Assembly: GCA_018828125.1 (NCBI GenBank)
Contig: JAHJWB010000023.1
Span: forward strand, 310,001 to 374,000
Length of the DNA stretch: 64,000 bases
Origin: Gammaproteobacteria bacterium
Lineage (GTDB): Bacteria > Pseudomonadota > Gammaproteobacteria > Burkholderiales > Burkholderiaceae_C
Reading direction: 5' to 3'
Shown piece by piece: positions 11,625-20,407 of this stretch. Positions within the stretch are counted from its first letter, which is position 1, and each line of letters opens with the position of its first letter. Both the position numbers and the translations under genes were made by a program. Below the pieces are notes generated by a model. The model was not told where the DNA came from. It made no database searches and saw nothing but the letters and a program-made list of their open reading frames with translations.

Positions 11625-11754
11625 GTCTTCAACCTCTTGTGGTTTTTGGGACGGTGCGTGGACAGCGGCACAGATGATGCCTCCCCCTGCTGCACAACCC
11701 GTCATTTTGCCCTTTTACAGGGCGGATTCTGTTCGGGGCATTTACCACCCGTTT

Positions 11755-13179
11755 TCAACCCTTGAGCGTCTGCTCCAGCACGTGCAGTTGCTGGTTCAGT
11801 TCGGTCAATTGCTGGCGCTCCCCGGAAATCTTGCGCACCGCATGCAAAACGGTGGTGTGGTCGCGCCCGCCGAACAATTCTCCGATCTCGGGAAGACTCT
11901 TTTGCGTCAGTTCCTTGGCCAGGTACATCGCAATCTGGCGCGGGCGGGCAATGCTGGCCGGGCGCTTCTTGCTGTACATGTCGGCGACCTTGATCTTGTA
12001 GTAATCGGCCACCGTTTTCTGGATGTTTTCCACAGAGATCTGCCGGTTCTGGATGGACAGCAGATCACGCAGCGCCTCGCGGGCCAGCTGGATGGAGATT
12101 TCCTTCTGGTTGAAGCGCGAGTACGCGAGGATCTTGCGCAGCGCGCCTTCGAGCTCGCGCACGTTGGAGCGCACGTTTTTTGCCACGAAGAACGCCACTT
12201 CCTCGGGCATCTCGGTGCCTTCGACGCGCGCCTTGTTGATCAGAATGGCCACACGCATTTCCAGCTCGGGCGGTTCGATGGCCACCGTGAGGCCCGAATC
12301 AAAACGCGACACCAGCCGCTCGTGGATGTTGGCCAGACCCTTCGGATAGGTGTCTGACGTCATCACGATGTGCGACTTTTTGGCCAGCAAGGCTTCGAAC
12401 GCGTTGAAAAATTCTTCCTGCGTTCGGTCCTTGTTCGCAAAGAACTGCACGTCGTCGATCAGCAGCAGGTCGAGCGAGTGATAGCGCTCCTTGAATTCAT
12501 CGAACGTGCGCCGCTGGTACGCCTTAACCACATCCGACACAAACTGTTCGGCATGGATGTAGAGAACTTTGGCGTCGGGCTTGTCCTGCAGCAGGCGGTT
12601 GCCCACAGCGTGCACCAGGTGGGTCTTGCCCAAGCCCACGCCGCCGTAGATGAACAAAGGGTTGTACAGGTGGCCGGGCATGCCCGCCACATGCATGGCG
12701 GCCGAGCGTGCCATGCGGTTGGCCGTACCCTCCACCAGCGTCTCGAACGTGAGGGCGGCGTTCAGCCGGTTGCGAAAGGCGCCAGCGGATGTTTCATCGC
12801 TGCTGCCGGACTGCGATTCGGACGGCGCAATGGTGTTGGATGGTTCCGACGCTGCCGGGCGAGCGTAAGTTCTCACAACGGATTCCCGCTGAGCGAGTGC
12901 TAACTCCAGTGTCACGGGTTGGCCGTACAGGCCTTCAAGCAGCGCGGCGATGCGGCCCGCATACTGCGCCCGAATCCAGTCGAGCTTGAAACGGTTGCCC
13001 ACCAACACGGTGACCTTGGAAAAGTCTTCGGCCACCTGGGCGATCAGCGGCTTGATCCAGGTGTTGAACTGCTGTTCCGGCAGGTCTTGCGCCAGTTGCT
13101 CTACGCAGGCTTGCCACAGGCCTTGACCGGCGTCAGACCCGGGCGAAGGAAGGGGGCTGCGGGAGGATTCCTCTGTCAT
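11755..13179 (-). CDS. dnaA: Chromosomal replication initiator DnaA
   Basis: DnaA binds DnaA boxes and opens the origin. The N-terminal domain I starts [21 protein letters not shown]. The AAA+ domain has Walker [10 protein letters not shown] and Walker [11 protein letters not shown]. Domain IV has the DNA-binding signature [18 protein letters not shown] 13179 gives 474 aa. The frame stays open far upstream (to 13611) but that part is low-complexity and is not counted. A DnaA box lies 67 bases upstream of the start, consistent with autoregulation. Confidence 0.98.
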   Translation of the reverse strand: MTEESSRSPLPSPGSDAGQGLWQACVEQLAQDLPEQQFNTWIKPLIAQVAEDFSKVTVLVGNRFKLDWIRAQYAGRIAALLEGLYGQPVTLELALAQRESVVRTYARPAASEPSNTIAPSESQSGSSDETSAGAFRNRLNAALTFETLVEGTANRMARSAAMHVAGMPGHLYNPLFIYGGVGLGKTHLVHAVGNRLLQDKPDAKVLYIHAEQFVSDVVKAYQRRTFDEFKERYHSLDLLLIDDVQFFANKDRTQEEFFNAFEALLAKKSHIVMTSDTYPKGLANIHERLVSRFDSGLTVAIEPPELEMRVAILINKARVEGTEMPEEVAFFVAKNVRSNVRELEGALRKILAYSRFNQKEISIQLAREALRDLLSIQNRQISVENIQKTVADYYKIKVADMYSKKRPASIARPRQIAMYLAKELTQKSLPEIGELFGGRDHTTVLHAVRKISGERQQLTELNQQLHVLEQTLKG

Positions 13180-13609
13180 TTCAATGGGATTCTTTTTGTG
13201 GATAGGAGGAACGGGCCTGGGCCGCGGATTGTAGCTTGTCAAACAGTTATCCACAATTTGAAAGCCGTGAGCGCGGAGAGGCTGTGCGGTGGAATCCGAG
13301 CCATCCCCAGCGCTCTCGGACACCTCAAAGCGAGCGCGGAACCCGCGCATCAGGGGTGAGATCCAGAACCGGATGAGGGGTGGGAAAGCCGCTGTGGGAT
13401 AAGCCTGCCGGCCAAAAGGCATTGCCAGCATGCGCCAAGCCTGCGATAATTTTCGGTTTCCCTGAATGTGTTCAGGGTGATTTGACCCGGCGCGCCGAAA
13501 TTTGTGCCCCGTAGGTCTGCCGCCAAAGCGCTGTTTTATAGCGTTTGGTTGTGCGGATTGCAGGGGTTTCAAGCGCAGCGTCCGAAACTGAACCTCAAGG
13601 AATAGCATC
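13180..13609. other. Candidate origin region (oriC) and dnaA/rpmH promoter region
   Basis: This 430-bp gap between divergent dnaA and rpmH has no gene I can support. It holds one perfect DnaA box, TTATCCACA at 13247-13255, and a one-mismatch box on the other strand, TGTGGATAG at 13197-13205. The dnaA-rpmH gap is a common origin position in proteobacteria. However, two boxes are few and no clear AT-rich unwinding element was seen, so the site may be only the dnaA autoregulatory region. Confidence 0.5.
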
Positions 13610-13744
13610 ATGAAACGTACTTACCAGCCCTCCAAGACGCGCCGCGCACGCACCCATGGTTTCCTCGTCCGCATGAAGACCCGCGGTGGCCGTGCCGTTA
13701 TCAACGCTCGCCGCGCCAAGGGCCGCAAGCGCCTGGCCGTCTAA
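13610..13744 (+). CDS. rpmH: 50S ribosomal protein L34
   Basis: A 44-residue, very basic protein starting [19 protein letters not shown] and ending GRKRLAV. This is the complete and typical L34 sequence. It is the first gene of the rightward rpmH-rnpA-yidD-yidC cluster. Confidence 0.98.
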   Translation: MKRTYQPSKTRRARTHGFLVRMKTRGGRAVINARRAKGRKRLAV

Positions 13745-13817
13745 GGCCGTTACGGTTTACGGCCTGCTCCCCGCCTGTTCCCGGTTTGTACCGCCAGGTT
13801 CCAAACGGGGCGCTTGC

Positions 13818-14348
13818 ATGCACAGGCTGAAAACCCGTCCGCAGTTCCAGGCAGCCATGGCGGGAGGCACTGTCTCCCGCACGACGCATTTTGCGCTGCA
13901 CCGTCTGGTGCTGGACGCCGGTGGCGCTGCCACTGACAGCCAGTCAACAGGTGCTGCTGTTGTCACTGCTCCCACAGGGCCCGGCTCCTTGCCATCAACG
14001 CAAGGGCCGCAGGCCCTGTTTGCCGTGCAGGGTGTCTGGCTGGGGGCCATGGTTCCCAAGCGATGGGCGCGCCGAGCCGTGACACGCAACACCATCAAGC
14101 GGCAGATCTACACCGTGGGTGCCACATTCGAGGCGCGGCTTCCGCAAGCGGCCCACGTGGTGCGCTTGCGTACGGCCTTTGACCGCAAACAGTTCGTCAG
14201 TGCCACCTCCGATCAGCTCAAGCTGGCGGTGCGTGCCGAACTGCTGCAGCTGTTTGGCTATGCCGCGCGCCGTTCTGGCGTTGCAGGCCCCGCAGCGACG
14301 CAGGTGACCCCTGCCATGCCCGCGGTTGCCGAGGCGACCGCGCCATGA
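13818..14348 (+). CDS. rnpA: Ribonuclease P protein component
   Basis: Protein subunit of RNase P, which matures tRNA 5' ends. It starts MHRLKTRPQF, and the RNA-binding RNR region reads RRAVTRNTIKRQIY near residue 95. At 176 aa it is longer than the usual ~120, because of an inserted Ala/Gly/Ser-rich stretch after residue ~35 and a C-terminal Ala/Pro tail; both are common in Comamonadaceae as far as I recall. ATG 13818 is the start. The stop overlaps the yidD start (ATGA), implying translational coupling. Confidence 0.93.
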   Translation: MHRLKTRPQFQAAMAGGTVSRTTHFALHRLVLDAGGAATDSQSTGAAVVTAPTGPGSLPSTQGPQALFAVQGVWLGAMVPKRWARRAVTRNTIKRQIYTVGATFEARLPQAAHVVRLRTAFDRKQFVSATSDQLKLAVRAELLQLFGYAARRSGVAGPAATQVTPAMPAVAEATAP

Positions 14349-14644
14349 AGGTGGTGCAGCGCCTGCTGATCGGTGCGGTAAAGGGCTACCGGCTGTTTTT
14401 GAGCCCCTGGCTGGGGTCGTCGTGCCGGTTCGAGCCGACCTGCTCGGTCTATTCGCTGCAAGCGCTGGAACAGCATGGCGCTGCAGCGGGCAGCTATCTC
14501 ACGGTGCGCAGGCTGGTACGCTGCCACCCCTGGTGTGACGGGGGCCATGATCCGGTCCCGCAACAATTGCCGCGCAGCATGCGGCTTTTCTCGCGGTTTT
14601 CCCCTTCCACCACCCCATCCAACTCACCAAAGAAGTCTTCATGA
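14345..14644 (+). CDS. yidD: Membrane protein insertion efficiency factor YidD
   Basis: Small protein of the YidD family (99 aa) that aids YidC-dependent membrane insertion. Typical motifs are visible: YRLFLSPWLGSSCRFEPTCS and later VRRLVRCHPWCDGG.DPVP. The C-terminal ~25 residues are Ser/Pro-rich and unconserved. Both ends overlap neighbours by the ATGA arrangement, with rnpA upstream and yidC downstream, so the three are probably translated as a coupled unit. Confidence 0.93.
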   Translation: MKVVQRLLIGAVKGYRLFLSPWLGSSCRFEPTCSVYSLQALEQHGAAAGSYLTVRRLVRCHPWCDGGHDPVPQQLPRSMRLFSRFSPSTTPSNSPKKSS

Positions 14645-16350
14645 ACGACATTCGCCGCACCATCCTGTGGGTGATTTTTGGCTTTTCCATGGTTCTGCTG
14701 TGGGACAAGTGGCAACTGCACAACGGCAAACAGGCCACGTTTTTCCCCACCACGCCTGCAGTCACCGCACCAGCCGCTGCCAGCGCAGCGTCCAGCGCTG
14801 CGGGTGCTGCCAGTGTTCCGGCGTCCAGCGTCCCTGTGACTACCGTTGCCATACAAGGGGCTTCTGCGGTGCCGGGCCAGCCCGCCCCTGCCGCGGCCCC
14901 CGCAGCGCGTGAGCGTGTCGAGGTCAAGACTGATCTGTACCGCCTGGTCTTTGACAGCGAGGGTGGTTCACTTACTCACGCCGAGTTGCTCCAGCACATC
15001 GACATGGCGGAAAAGTCCCGCAACTTCCTGCTGCTGGACGAGAGCGTGCAGCGCGTCTACGTGGCGCAGACGGGTCTGATTGGCGGAGGCTTCCCCACCC
15101 ACAAGACCTTGATGACAGCCGTACCCGGTCCACGTGAACTTCAGGACGGCCAGAACGAGATTTCGGTACGCTTCGAGTCGCCAGACCAGGGCGGCGTGAA
15201 GCTGGTCAAGACCTGGACCATCAAGCGTGGCGCGTACGACATTGCCGTCAAGCACGAAGTGGTCAACACCGGCAGTGCGGCCGTGTCGCCCCAGCTGTAC
15301 CTGCAATTGGTGCGCGACGGCAACAAGCCGCCTGGCGAGTCGTCGTTCTACTCCACCTTCACCGGCCCGGCGGTTTTCACCGAAGCCAAGAAGTACCAGA
15401 AGATCGAGTTCAAGGACATCGAAAGCGGCAAGGTCGACATCCCCAAAGATTCGCCCAACGGCTACGTCGCCATGGTGCAGCACTATTTCGCCACGGCTTG
15501 GCTGCTGGCCGACGGCGTGCAGCGCGAGCCCTTCGTTCGCAAGGTCGATACCAACCTGTACTCCGTCGGCATGCTGACTTCGCTGGGCGCCATCGAGCCC
15601 GGTGCGACCAAGACCATCGATGCGCGCCTGTTCGCAGGCCCGCAGGTCGAGACGATGATGGAAAAGCTGTACCCCGGCCTGGAACTGGTCAAGGACTACG
15701 GCTGGCTCACCATCCTGTCCAAGCCGCTGTACTGGCTGCTGGACCAACTGCACAAGCTGCTGAACAACTGGGGCTGGTCCATCGTGGCGCTGGTGTTGCT
15801 GCTCAAGATCGCGTTCTACTGGCTCAATGCCAAGGCCTACGCCAGCATGGCCAAGATGAAGGCCATCAACCCCAAGATCATGGAGATGCGCGAGCGCCTG
15901 AAAGACAAGCCGCAGCAGATGCAGCAAGAGATGATGCGCATCTACCGCGAAGAAAAGGTCAACCCCATGGGTGGCTGCTTCCCCATCATGATCCAGATTC
16001 CGGTTTTCATTGCGCTGTACTGGGTGCTGCTGTCCAGCGTCGAGATGCGCAACGCGCCCTGGATCGGCTGGATCCACGACCTCTCCACGCCTGACCCGTT
16101 CTTCATCCTGCCGTTGCTGATGACGGCCAGCTCGCTGCTGCAGACAGCGCTGAACCCCGCGCCGCCAGACCCGATGCAGGCCAAGATGATGTGGTTCATG
16201 CCGCTGATTTTCAGCGTGATGTTCTTCTTCTTCCCTGCCGGCCTGGTGCTGTACTGGTTGACGAACAACATCTTGTCGATTGCGCAGCAGTGGCTCATCA
16301 ACACCCGCATGGGCGTGCCACCGCAGTTCAATCTGCCGAAATTTAAGTAA
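14641..16350 (+). CDS. yidC: Membrane protein insertase YidC
   Basis: YidC inserts proteins into the inner membrane, with or without Sec. It has an N-terminal transmembrane segment (ILWVIFGFSMVLLWDKW), an Ala/Pro-rich linker, a large periplasmic domain, and the conserved C-terminal insertase region with five membrane segments (WGWSIVALVLLLKIAFYWL; NPMGGCFPIMIQIPVFIALY; the final FFPAGLVLYWLTNN). Its 569 aa length is normal for a Gram-negative YidC. The start overlaps the yidD stop. A family B repeat follows. Confidence 0.97.
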   Translation: MNDIRRTILWVIFGFSMVLLWDKWQLHNGKQATFFPTTPAVTAPAAASAASSAAGAASVPASSVPVTTVAIQGASAVPGQPAPAAAPAARERVEVKTDLYRLVFDSEGGSLTHAELLQHIDMAEKSRNFLLLDESVQRVYVAQTGLIGGGFPTHKTLMTAVPGPRELQDGQNEISVRFESPDQGGVKLVKTWTIKRGAYDIAVKHEVVNTGSAAVSPQLYLQLVRDGNKPPGESSFYSTFTGPAVFTEAKKYQKIEFKDIESGKVDIPKDSPNGYVAMVQHYFATAWLLADGVQREPFVRKVDTNLYSVGMLTSLGAIEPGATKTIDARLFAGPQVETMMEKLYPGLELVKDYGWLTILSKPLYWLLDQLHKLLNNWGWSIVALVLLLKIAFYWLNAKAYASMAKMKAINPKIMEMRERLKDKPQQMQQEMMRIYREEKVNPMGGCFPIMIQIPVFIALYWVLLSSVEMRNAPWIGWIHDLSTPDPFFILPLLMTASSLLQTALNPAPPDPMQAKMMWFMPLIFSVMFFFFPAGLVLYWLTNNILSIAQQWLINTRMGVPPQFNLPKFK

Positions 16351-16464
16351 CTCCCTGAGCGGCTGCGCCGCTTCCCCCTTTCTCTCGCGCTGCGCGCGGG
16401 AAGGGGGACGACACCAGCGCGGCGGGACGGCCCTTGCGCGGTGTCTCGCGATTGGGCCGCGCCA
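16351..16464 (+). repeat. Family B repeat, copy 1
   Basis: An intergenic block beginning CTCCCTGAGCGGCTGCG with a central palindrome CCCCCTTTCTCTCGCGC/GCGCGGGAAGGGGG and ending in GGCCCTTGCGCGG and GGGCCGCGCCA. The same layout recurs at 33001-33145 and, inverted, at 23570-23668 and 59229-59320. It lies directly after the yidC stop and ends about 30 bp before mnmE. Confidence 0.75.
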
Positions 16465-16497
16465 GTTTTTGGCGCTCTACTCCAAACTATCGCCGCC

Positions 16498-17955
16498 ATG
16501 CTGTCCCGTCACGCTGATCCCATCGCCGCCATCGCCACCGCCCCCGGTCGCGGTGGCGTTGGCATTGTGCGCATCTCGGGCAAGGGCCTGGCGCCCCTGG
16601 TGCAAGCGCTGTGTGGTCGGGCGTTGCGAGCGCGCGAGGCGACTTACCTGTCTTTTTGCGACGCTGCGGGGCAGGCCATCGACCAAGGGCTGGCGCTGCA
16701 CTTTCCGGCGCCCCATTCATACACCGGTGAAGACGTACTGGAGCTGCAGGCCCACGGCGGCCCTGTGGTGTTGCAGCTTTTGCTGGCGCGCTGTCTGGAG
16801 GCTGGCAACGCCATCGATTTCGCCACGGGGCGGCCCTGTCTGCCGGGCCTGCGTGTGGCGCAACCGGGCGAATTCACCGAACGCGCGTTTCTCAACGACA
16901 AGATCGATCTGGCCCAAGCCGAGGCGATTGCCGATCTGATCGACGCCAGCACCGAGGCGGCGGCGCGCAGCGCCAGCCGGTCGCTGACGGGCGCGTTTTC
17001 GGCCGAAATCCACGGCCTGCGCGATGCGCTCATTCACCTGCGCATGCTGGTCGAGGCCACGCTGGACTTTCCTGAAGAAGAAATCGACTTCTTGCGCAAA
17101 GCTGACGCGCGCGGACAGCTATCGAATTTGCAGCAAACCTTGGGCTCGGTCATGCAACGTGCCCGCCAAGGCGTATTGCTGCGCGAAGGCATCAAGGTCG
17201 TCATTGCGGGGCAGCCCAACGCGGGTAAAAGCTCGTTGCTCAATGCGCTGGCAGGCGCCGAACTGGCCATCGTCACGCCGATTGCGGGCACCACGCGCGA
17301 CAAGGTGCAGCAGACCATCCAGATCGAGGGGGTGCCGCTGCACATCATCGACACCGCCGGGCTGCGGGACAGTGACGATGAAGTGGAGCGCATTGGCATC
17401 TCCCGCGCGTGGGACGAAATTGCTGCGGCGGACGCCGTGCTGTTCCTGCACGACCTGTCGCGGGCAGATGCTACTGATTACATAGCTGCTGATGTAGCCA
17501 TAGAAAGCGCTCTGGGCCAAAAAATGCCCAAAACTGTTCCCGTCATCGATGTCTGGAACAAACTCGACTGCGCAGTTGCGCCGTCGGCGCCGGAATCAGT
17601 GGTGAATCCGTTCACACCACCGTCACCTCACGCGGCCTCCCGCCCTGCGGTGCGGCTGTCGGCCCTTACTGGCGAAGGCCTGGAGGGCTTGCGGCGCATC
17701 CTGCTGCAGGTGGCGGGCTGGCAGTCTGCACCCGAAGGTGTCTACATTGCCCGCGCCCGCCATGTGGAGGCGCTGCAGGCCGTGGCCGCGCATCTGCAGG
17801 AAGCGTCGGACCAGTTGCAAGCCCAGGGCCCGGCGCTGGATCTGCTGGCCGAAGAATTGCGGTTGGCGCAGAACGCGCTCAACACCATCACGGGCGAGTT
17901 TTCGTCGGATGACCTGCTGGGAGTGATCTTCTCCAGCTTCTGCATCGGAAAGTAG
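16498..17955 (+). CDS. mnmE: tRNA modification GTPase MnmE
   Basis: MnmE, with MnmG, modifies the wobble uridine of certain tRNAs. The N-terminal region starts [20 protein letters not shown]. The G domain has G1 [15 protein letters not shown]3 DTAGLRD and an NKLD G4 motif. It ends with the invariant FCIGK. ATG 16498 gives 485 aa. A segment at about residues 327-341 is built from a degenerate family A repeat, in frame, between G3 and G4. Confidence 0.96.
   Translation: MLSRHADPIAAIATAPGRGGVGIVRISGKGLAPLVQALCGRALRAREATYLSFCDAAGQAIDQGLALHFPAPHSYTGEDVLELQAHGGPVVLQLLLARCLEAGNAIDFATGRPCLPGLRVAQPGEFTERAFLNDKIDLAQAEAIADLIDASTEAAARSASRSLTGAFSAEIHGLRDALIHLRMLVEATLDFPEEEIDFLRKADARGQLSNLQQTLGSVMQRARQGVLLREGIKVVIAGQPNAGKSSLLNALAGAELAIVTPIAGTTRDKVQQTIQIEGVPLHIIDTAGLRDSDDEVERIGISRAWDEIAAADAVLFLHDLSRADATDYIAADVAIESALGQKMPKTVPVIDVWNKLDCAVAPSAPESVVNPFTPPSPHAASRPAVRLSALTGEGLEGLRRILLQVAGWQSAPEGVYIARARHVEALQAVAAHLQEASDQLQAQGPALDLLAEELRLAQNALNTITGEFSSDDLLGVIFSSFCIGK
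17477..17518 (+). repeat. Degenerate family A element inside mnmE, copy 4
   Basis: ATAGCTGCT, 14 bases, AAGCGCT and a closing GGGCC reproduce the start, right arm and spacing (37 against 36 bases) of intact copies. The left arm TAGCGCTTAT is lost, so no hairpin forms. It is read in frame in the MnmE G domain, in a region that is AT-richer than its surroundings. Confidence 0.5.
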
Positions 17956-18036
17956 CTACCGCTGGTCCCCCTATGTTGTAAACGGACGTAAACAGTGCTT
18001 GTGTCCAACCTGTAACAAGGGTACTTTCGGCGCACC

Positions 18037-18528
18037 ATGAACGTTCCCTTGCCCATAGCCACCAAAGTCGACCTCCACGGCCTGATCGATGCCATTGCGC
18101 AGGCCAGTGCCGATGACAGCATGACCAATCCCTTGACGCCAGCGCAATGGGACGTGCTCTCCTCCTATTTGCTGCCGGTGGTTCTCCCCTCCGGGCAAGT
18201 CCTTTTTTCCCAAGGCGCTACCGACCGCACCCTGTATCTGGTCGAGAGCGGCAGCCTCAGCGTGCACTACCAGGACGAAAAAGAGCGGCTGCGGCTGGCC
18301 ATCGTCGGCCCGGGCTCTGTGATTGGTGAAGGCGCCTTCTTTTCGCACCGCACGCGCAGCGCCACCGTGCAGGCCAGCGCGCCCTGCAAGCTGTGGAGCC
18401 TGACCGCCATTCGCTACACTGAGTTGGCCAACCGGCAGCCGGCCATAGCGCTCGGTCTGGTAATGGCAGCCGGATCCGTGCTGGCCAAGCGCCTGGGCAA
18501 CCGCCGCCGTCGTGTTGCGGCTACCTGA
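18037..18528 (+). CDS. Cyclic-nucleotide-binding (Crp/cNMP-like) domain protein
   Basis: A 163-aa protein with a single cNMP-binding beta-roll: GQVLFSQGATDRTLYLVESGSLSV, then GPGSVIGEGAFFSHRTRSATVQA. There is no room for a helix-turn-helix, so it is not a complete Crp-type activator. The phosphate-binding cassette is similar to but not identical with the cAMP-binding pattern, so the ligand is unknown. It stands alone, 81 bp after mnmE, with its own possible promoter. Confidence 0.8.
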   Translation: MNVPLPIATKVDLHGLIDAIAQASADDSMTNPLTPAQWDVLSSYLLPVVLPSGQVLFSQGATDRTLYLVESGSLSVHYQDEKERLRLAIVGPGSVIGEGAFFSHRTRSATVQASAPCKLWSLTAIRYTELANRQPAIALGLVMAAGSVLAKRLGNRRRRVAAT

Positions 18529-18638
18529 CAGCCGGTAGCGGCCCGGGGTCACCCGGCTTTCTACGGGGCTGAGTCGGTGGTGCCGCGCGGTACACTCGTT
18601 TTGAGTATTTCCCTGGCGCCGTCCGAAGAAAGCAAGCC

Positions 18639-19571
18639 ATGTCACTGTTCAGTTGGTTCAGCCGCAAACCTGCACCCCCCAAGCCACGTGCCGCGGCCGA
18701 GCCGTCTGGTTTGTTGAATGCCGACGCCACGGTGCCTCTCACCCCCGGCCGGCCGGGCAATCCGCTGGGCCAATCCGTGCCTCCCGAACACGCGGCCAAC
18801 CGCAAAAACGAGCGCATGGAGCGCCGCGAACTGCTGTACACCGTGGTGCGCGACGCGATGGTGCGTGCGGGTGTGCTTTCTGCCAGCTACAAATTCAAGG
18901 TGCTGTCGCTGGACCAGCGGGGCCGCCAGTTCTTGGTGATGATGGACCTGGCGCGCGAATACGGCGGCGAGACGGTACGACTGAGCGAGATCGAGGCACT
19001 GATTGCCCAGACCGCCAAGACCCGCTACGACATTCTGGTGACCGCGGTGTACTGGCGCATCAACGACCATGTGGCGGTGGGGATCCCGCAAAAAGGTGTT
19101 GCGCCCCTGGGAGCCAGCTTGCAGGCCGCAGCGCCCACTGCCGCTGTGCGGCGCCCGCCGGTTGCAGCAGCCACGGCGCCCGTCGTGCCCGCAACGCCTT
19201 CAGCCGCCGCAGCCCCCGTTCGCCCAGCCACACCGGTCTCCACTGCACCCATCCGTCCCCCGGCCGGTGTAACGGCGCCCGCACCGCTGGCACCGATGTC
19301 CCCCCCGGCTGCAGCTACTGCGCAAAAGCCTGCGCCGCGTTTCGAGCCGATCGAGGCAGACGAAGTGGCTGCTTTCAAACGCGCGCTCGCCAACGCGGCC
19401 AGCACGGCGACGGCTTCTGCGCCCGCAGCGGTTGTCAAGCCGGGCGTTCCGGTGCGTTCAGGGCCTCTTTTGCCACCCTCCGCGCCTACCGGCTTCGAAG
19501 ACACGGAAATGCCAGGCGCCGACGGCGCCGCCCCCGACTTGGGCAGCACCCAGTACGGCGAGCTCCACTGA
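18639..19571 (+). CDS. Uncharacterised protein with a conserved N-terminal part and an Ala/Pro-rich tail
   Basis: I do not recognise the family. The first ~150 residues look folded and include RKNERMERRELLYTVVRDAM, YKFKVLSLDQRGRQFLVMMD and TRYDILVTAVYWRINDHVA. The remaining half is low-complexity Ala/Pro/Val, with a short acidic end (FEDTEMPGADG). No signal peptide or membrane segment is seen. It lies between the cNMP-binding protein and apt (convergent). Confidence 0.7.
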   Translation: MSLFSWFSRKPAPPKPRAAAEPSGLLNADATVPLTPGRPGNPLGQSVPPEHAANRKNERMERRELLYTVVRDAMVRAGVLSASYKFKVLSLDQRGRQFLVMMDLAREYGGETVRLSEIEALIAQTAKTRYDILVTAVYWRINDHVAVGIPQKGVAPLGASLQAAAPTAAVRRPPVAAATAPVVPATPSAAAAPVRPATPVSTAPIRPPAGVTAPAPLAPMSPPAAATAQKPAPRFEPIEADEVAAFKRALANAASTATASAPAAVVKPGVPVRSGPLLPPSAPTGFEDTEMPGADGAAPDLGSTQYGELH

Positions 19572-19614
19572 TCGCCGCGCCGCCGCCATGCCGCTGACAA
19601 GCGGCGGCGGGTTC

Positions 19615-20184
19615 TCAGTGGCCTGCGAAGTCCACCAGCGTGTAGAGCGAGAGGCCAGACTCTCGCAATCGGTCTGACCCGCCCAGCTCTGGCAGGTCGA
19701 CAATTGCGGCGCCTTCGGTCACCGTGGCCCCCAGTTTTTCCAGCAGCTTCTTGCCCGCCATCATCGTGCCGCCGGTGGCAATCAGATCGTCAATCAGCAA
19801 CACCCGATCGCCCGCCTTGACGGCGTCGGTGTGCAGCTCAACGGTAGCGCTGCCGTACTCCAGCTCGTAGGTCTCCTCCACGGTCGTGAAGGGGAGCTTC
19901 CCTTTTTTGCGGATGGGAACAAAGCCAACGTTCAATTCATAGGCCACCACGGCGCCCAGAATGAACCCGCGGGCATCCAGCCCCGCCACGACGTCAGGGC
20001 GCAGCGCCTTGTCCATGTAGCGGTGCACAAATGCATCAATCAACACCCGGAACACCTTGGGGTCCTGCAGCAAAGGCGTGATGTCCCGAAACTGCACCCC
20101 CGGCGCTGGCCAGTCTGGCACTGTGCGGATGTGCTGGCGCAGGTATTCGTTGACGCTGAGGGGTTGCATGGGTTGGTGGGACAT
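19615..20184 (-). CDS. apt: Adenine phosphoribosyltransferase
   Basis: Makes AMP from adenine and PRPP (purine salvage). The PRPP-binding motif [13 protein letters not shown] and the family segments [18 protein letters not shown] and GLDARGFI are clear. ATG 20184 gives 189 aa; the frame continues upstream without conserved sequence. It lies convergent to the unknown Ala/Pro-rich gene and divergent from the GGDEF-EAL gene. Confidence 0.96.
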   Translation of the reverse strand: MSHQPMQPLSVNEYLRQHIRTVPDWPAPGVQFRDITPLLQDPKVFRVLIDAFVHRYMDKALRPDVVAGLDARGFILGAVVAYELNVGFVPIRKKGKLPFTTVEETYELEYGSATVELHTDAVKAGDRVLLIDDLIATGGTMMAGKKLLEKLGATVTEGAAIVDLPELGGSDRLRESGLSLYTLVDFAGH

Positions 20185-20407
20185 GGCGGGTGTGGGGCGG
20201 TGCAACAGGTGGGACCATCGCACGGCCAGAGAGTTTGGCCGCGCTGCGAGTGCGCCAAGTGCGCGCAAAGGGCACGAGTGTAATCAGCCACCCCCCTTTT
20301 CGTGACCTTTTGACACACATCGTGCCCCGCACCCCATAATCAATCTTTGGTTCCACACCTTGTGCGCCTGTAACCGGGGCGCGCTTACCGAGAGCAAAGA
20401 TCGGTCC

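Noticed and set aside
13390-13400. TGTGGGATAA near rpmH as a third DnaA box
   Set aside because: It has an extra G relative to TGTGGATAA and so does not match the 9-base box.
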